Origin: an uncultured Porphyromonas sp.
GTDB taxonomy: Bacteria > Bacteroidota > Bacteroidia > Bacteroidales > Porphyromonadaceae
Reading direction: 5' to 3'
Assembly (NCBI GenBank): GCA_927910985.1
Contig: CAKMOP010000226.1
Span: 1 to 10,755, forward strand
Length of the DNA: 10,755 bases
Part shown: positions 7,629 to 10,755 of the stretch, piece after piece
Position numbering within the stretch: the first letter of the stretch is position 1
How the letters are laid out: each line of letters starts with the position of its first letter
Made by a program: the position numbers and the translations under genes
Notes under the pieces: generated by a model
Seen by the model: the letters and a program-made list of their open reading frames with translations, nothing else
The model's database searches: none
Told to the model about the DNA's origin: nothing

Positions 7629-9587
7629 ATGTCCAGCTCTTACACCACGAGCCTTAGGCCTCTCGGGGCTCAGGTTCGTCTGCTCCTCCTGCGCTTCCTT
7701 CTCTCCTTCGTCCTCTACAGCATCTGCCGAGGGATATTCTATCTATATAATCAAGACCTCTTAGAGGTAGGCTCTACGAGCGACCTTGGGCTAATGTTTT
7801 GGGGCGGTCTGCGCTTTGACCTCAGTGCCATTCTCTACACGAGCCTACTGCTGACGGTGCTGAGTCTCCTGCCACTACCTCAGGCCTATAGTCGTGGCTA
7901 CCAGCGTCTACTGACAGGGATCTACCGCGTCATCACGAGTATAGCGATCGTACTCAACCTCGGAGATGTCGTCTACTACCGCTTCACGCTGAAGCGTACC
8001 ACGCTCGCAGTCTTTGACGAATTTGGGGACGAGAATCCGCTGCGCTTCCTGCGCTTCTTTGTAGACTACTGGTGGGTGACGCTCTTAGGCGTGGGCGTTA
8101 TCCTACTCTTCTGCTTCGTCGAGGGCAAGCTCCCCCGCCCCACAAAGCGACCCAACGGGCGTAGCTGGAGCTTCTACCTCTGCTCCCTAATTCTCCTTGT
8201 CGGTAGCATCTACCTCTCCATCGTCGGAGGTCGTGGGGGCTTCACCAGCGAGACACGCCCCATCACGCTAAGCAATGCCAACATCTACATCCGCCGTCCG
8301 CAGCAGCGTGCACTGGTCTTGAATACCCCCTTCAGCCTCATCCGCACCATCGGCAAGGCCAGCCTTCCCGAATACCGCTATATGTCCTTTGCCGAAGGCG
8401 CACAGCACTTCAACTCCATCTACACCCCAGGCGCAACGCCCGTCTCTGGCAAGTATAAGGGGCGCAATGTAGTCCTCATCATCTGGGAGAGCTTCGCACG
8501 CGAGTGGGTCGGCGGGCTCAATCAAGATATCCCGGGCTACAAGGGCTTCACGCCCTTCATCGACTCGCTGATGCAGCGCTCCTATGTCTTCACCAACGCT
8601 TACTCCAATAGTCAGAAGTCCATCGATGCGATGCCGGCGATCTTCTCCTCCATCCTCAAGCCACACGTCCCCTTCGTTCTCTCCATTTACTCGGGGAACA
8701 ACATACCCTCCTTGCCTGCACGTCTTGACTCGATGGGCTACTCCACCTCCTTCTTCCATGGTGCACCTAATGGCTCTATGGGCTTCAATGCCTTCGTGAT
8801 GCAGGCCGGCATCAGAGACTACTACGGCAAGACCGAGTACGCCAACGACAAGGACTATGATGGCAATTGGGGTATCTGGGATGAGAAGTTCCTGCAGTAC
8901 GTAGCCCGTAAGCTCGGCACGCTCCGTCAGCCGTTCTTCGCAGCCGAGTTCACCCTCTCCTCGCACCACCCCTTCCGTGTGCCCGACGAGTATAAGAAGG
9001 TACTCCCCAAGGGGACAATCCCAATGCATCAGGCCGTAGCCTATACGGATATGGCACTGCGTAAGTTCTTCGAGACGGCGAGCCGCCAGCCGTGGTACAA
9101 CAATACCCTCTTCGTCATCGTCGCTGACCACGCTGTAGCAGGTACCCTTCCCCAATACAAGACCTCTGTAGGTGCCTTCCGCATCCCCATCATCATCTTC
9201 GACCCTCGAGGCGAACTGGTCGGGCGCGACACCGAGCACATCGCTTGCCAAGCCGACCTCTACCCCACCATCCTCGACTTAGTCGGGGATCAGAAGCCGA
9301 TGGTTGCCTTCGGAAGTAGCCCCTTTGATCCTGCGCGTCCTCGCTTTGTCGTGCAGGATATGGACGGCATTTACCAAATGATCGAAGGAGACTACGCCCT
9401 GCACTTCGATGGGCAGAAGGTCACCGCCCTCTATAACATCAAGAACGATCCCAAGCAGCAGCACGATCTCAAGAACGAGCCCGGCACGCCCCTCTCCACG
9501 ATGCTTCCTCGCCTGAAAGCCTACCTCCAGGACTACGCTTGGCGTATGAAGTACAACAAGCTCACCGAGCTCCATCCCCAGCGATAA
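7629..9587 (+). CDS. LTA synthase family membrane sulfatase/phosphotransferase
   Basis: This 652-residue protein has about five N-terminal membrane helices (roughly 15-38, 55-82, 99-116, 143-164, 180-200), then an alkaline-phosphatase-superfamily (sulfatase) domain facing the periplasm from about 279. Expected metal and catalytic residues are visible: E287 in VLIIWES, the nucleophile position in NSQKSIDAMP (S331), H446/H447 in SSHHPF and D500-H501 in VADHA. Lipoteichoic acid synthases use Thr as nucleophile; Ser here resembles many Gram-negative relatives. Members transfer phosphoglycerol or phosphoethanolamine groups from phospholipid to glycan or lipid acceptors. As Bacteroidota have no lipoteichoic acid, the acceptor is probably a periplasmic glycan, LPS or a lipid, which is inference. 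The start at ATG 7629 fits the promoter at 7593 and places positively charged residues before the first helix. It is followed after 6 bases by an acyltransferase gene, so they are very likely co-transcribed. Confidence 0.88.
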   Translation: MSSSYTTSLRPLGAQVRLLLLRFLLSFVLYSICRGIFYLYNQDLLEVGSTSDLGLMFWGGLRFDLSAILYTSLLLTVLSLLPLPQAYSRGYQRLLTGIYRVITSIAIVLNLGDVVYYRFTLKRTTLAVFDEFGDENPLRFLRFFVDYWWVTLLGVGVILLFCFVEGKLPRPTKRPNGRSWSFYLCSLILLVGSIYLSIVGGRGGFTSETRPITLSNANIYIRRPQQRALVLNTPFSLIRTIGKASLPEYRYMSFAEGAQHFNSIYTPGATPVSGKYKGRNVVLIIWESFAREWVGGLNQDIPGYKGFTPFIDSLMQRSYVFTNAYSNSQKSIDAMPAIFSSILKPHVPFVLSIYSGNNIPSLPARLDSMGYSTSFFHGAPNGSMGFNAFVMQAGIRDYYGKTEYANDKDYDGNWGIWDEKFLQYVARKLGTLRQPFFAAEFTLSSHHPFRVPDEYKKVLPKGTIPMHQAVAYTDMALRKFFETASRQPWYNNTLFVIVADHAVAGTLPQYKTSVGAFRIPIIIFDPRGELVGRDTEHIACQADLYPTILDLVGDQKPMVAFGSSPFDPARPRFVVQDMDGIYQMIEGDYALHFDGQKVTALYNIKNDPKQQHDLKNEPGTPLSTMLPRLKAYLQDYAWRMKYNKLTELHPQR

Positions 9588-9593
9588 GTATTG

Positions 9594-10601
9594 ATGCCCC
9601 ACCCCGCAGTCGCCTCCTCCACTCCACCGCAGAGACAGCCCGTCAGCTCGCTCTATGTAGCAAAAGCACTTGCAGCCTTACTCGTAGTCATAGGGCACAT
9701 ACCCTTAGGTACGTTCAAAGATTGGATCTATCCTTTAACCCTTAGTGCTGTACCCATCTTCTTCCTTATCTCAGGATACTTCCTTTATACTCCCAATGAA
9801 GAAGAGGTAGCCAGACGCGCATGGCGCTCAATCAAGAAGATTACTCCAATCTTATTAGGTCTCACATGCTTCTACTGGATTATCCTTCTCCCCAATCACG
9901 GTAATACAGTTCGTAGCTGGGAGCAAATATGGCACTTCCTCGTCTATGGGCAGCTGACGACTGTACACCTATGGTTCCTAATGGCTATGCTCCAAGCACA
10001 GGTAATCTTTATGCTCCTTTTCCGATGGCACTTAGGGAAATACCTTGGGCTCCTTATTCCACTGATGCTAACCGCACTGATCTGGGGCAAATATTCTTTC
10101 CTTCTCAGCGCATATAACGGACAGAGCTTAATCTATGTCTTCAATAGTATTAGCTATGCCCTACCCTTCATGTCTGCTGGATACCTCTTCAAAAAGCACG
10201 AAAATAAGCTCCCCTTGCGACTCCCTTACGCACTGATTACACTACTCTCGCTAATCATTGCTATTACGGAGCAAACTTTATTGAGACACGTAGGCTGTAA
10301 TCTCGGTGATGGGCCCTACATAGGGAGCTTTCTTTTCGCCGTCGCACTTTTCTCAACCAGTCTCTTACACAAAAGCTTTGGCGCAGGGAGTTGGGCGGAA
10401 GTAATCGGAGCTAAATACTCTGGGAATATCTACTACTTCCATATTGCTGTAGCCACCATTATCGAGAAAGGATTCAGTCAAATGGGTATAGGTTCACTCT
10501 ATATGCAGACGGGCGCTATATGGGTATTTGTAGGATCTCTTCTACTCGCATACATCCTGATCAAGCTGCAGAACCAGCTTGGCATACATATACTTCAATA
10601 A
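9594..10601 (+). CDS. Membrane acyltransferase (acyltransferase-3 family)
   Basis: A 335-residue polytopic protein with about ten hydrophobic helices. The N-terminal segment SSLYVAKALAALLVVIGHIP carries the conserved histidine at the end of helix 1, and VPIFFLISGYFLY follows, both typical of the acyltransferase-3 (OafA/WecH-like) family. A late YYFHIAV motif also fits. Such enzymes move acetyl, succinyl or similar groups onto sugars or lipids on the outer face of the cytoplasmic membrane. I place the start at ATG 9594 rather than the TTG at 9591. It begins 6 bases after the upstream stop, so translation is probably coupled. The sequence is visibly more AT-rich, with more TTA, ATA and CTA codons than its upstream neighbour, suggesting a different origin. 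The substrate cannot be read from the sequence; glycan O-acylation is the likeliest role. Confidence 0.85.
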   Translation: MPHPAVASSTPPQRQPVSSLYVAKALAALLVVIGHIPLGTFKDWIYPLTLSAVPIFFLISGYFLYTPNEEEVARRAWRSIKKITPILLGLTCFYWIILLPNHGNTVRSWEQIWHFLVYGQLTTVHLWFLMAMLQAQVIFMLLFRWHLGKYLGLLIPLMLTALIWGKYSFLLSAYNGQSLIYVFNSISYALPFMSAGYLFKKHENKLPLRLPYALITLLSLIIAITEQTLLRHVGCNLGDGPYIGSFLFAVALFSTSLLHKSFGAGSWAEVIGAKYSGNIYYFHIAVATIIEKGFSQMGIGSLYMQTGAIWVFVGSLLLAYILIKLQNQLGIHILQ

Positions 10602-10620
10602 GCACCTCCATCGTAAAGCA

Positions 10621-10755
10621 ATGAAAGCAACTCCTATCAGTTCGCTCTATCTGCTCAAGTGCCTCTTTGCTTTCTTGGTGGTTACTTGTCACACGCCTAT
10701 GGGAATCGCTAAGGGATGGCTACATCCCTTAGCCATGGGAGCGGTGTGTGTATTC
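10621..10755 (+). CDS. N-terminus of a second acyltransferase-3 paralogue, cut by window end
   Basis: An ATG at 10621, 19 bases after the preceding stop, opens a frame that stays open for 45 codons to the edge. The start KATPISSLYLLKCLFAFLVV and the following CHTPMG align without gaps to PVSSLYVAKALAALLVV and GHIPLG of the upstream protein. About 21 of 41 aligned residues are identical, including the helix-1 histidine and the KGW/KDW and HPLA/YPLT positions. This is therefore a diverged tandem paralogue in the same operon. The rest of the protein, including the other catalytic-core segments, is outside the window. Confidence 0.8.
   Translation, partial: MKATPISSLYLLKCLFAFLVVTCHTPMGIAKGWLHPLAMGAVCVF

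Noticed and set aside
7436..7657. Open frames on both strands between the receptor and LTA-synthase-like genes
   Set aside because: They consist of the two hairpins and the promoter, and the product is not protein-like.
8268..9251. Minus-strand open frame of 327 codons opposite the LTA-synthase-like gene
   Set aside because: The sense-strand protein has a complete domain with catalytic residues; the antisense product is a composition artefact without recognisable motifs.

Overview
The window looks like chromosomal DNA of a Bacteroidota bacterium, most likely a Porphyromonas-type organism with fairly high GC. Three things point there. Promoters match the Bacteroidota -7 box TAnnTTTG (ahpC, the sulfatase-like gene, ilvE). 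Genes lack Shine-Dalgarno sites. The protein families are typical of the group: a Bacteroides-type AhpC, a CarboxypepD_reg plus OMP_b-brl_3 outer-membrane protein, and a long-form branched-chain aminotransferase. The genus is an inference.

Layout. (1) 3-491 (+): 3' end of an unrecognised, probably exported protein, closed by a 20-bp bidirectional terminator. (2) 603-1636 (-): branched-chain aminotransferase (ilvE), converging on that terminator. (3) 1706-2009: a divergent intergenic region with an elaborate palindromic repeat (21-bp perfect inverted repeat, five GACCwATAT units). (4) 2010-4454 (+): the peroxide-detoxification pair ahpC-ahpF with its promoter, an intervening hairpin and a strong terminal hairpin. 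(5) 4555-7375 (+): a large outer-membrane beta-barrel receptor-like protein, ended by a strong terminator. (6) 7593-10755 (+): an envelope locus with an LTA-synthase-like sulfatase-fold enzyme followed closely by two paralogous membrane acyltransferase-3 genes, the second cut off by the window end.

How they work together: AhpF takes electrons from NADH and re-reduces AhpC, which destroys peroxides. IlvE interconverts branched-chain amino acids and their 2-oxo acids. The last three genes probably add head-group and acyl modifications to a surface glycan or lipid; this is inferred from gene families and spacing.

The main anomaly is technical or evolutionary. Three otherwise convincing genes (ilvE, ahpF, the outer-membrane receptor) are broken by four one-base losses. 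Each is repaired by adding a single C on the + strand within or next to a C run. That pattern suggests homopolymer under-calling in the assembly more than true pseudogenes. I found no clearly new defence or mobile system. The most unusual DNA is the palindromic cluster at 1795-1897 and the paired TTCCA/TGGAA hairpins at 7431-7521.
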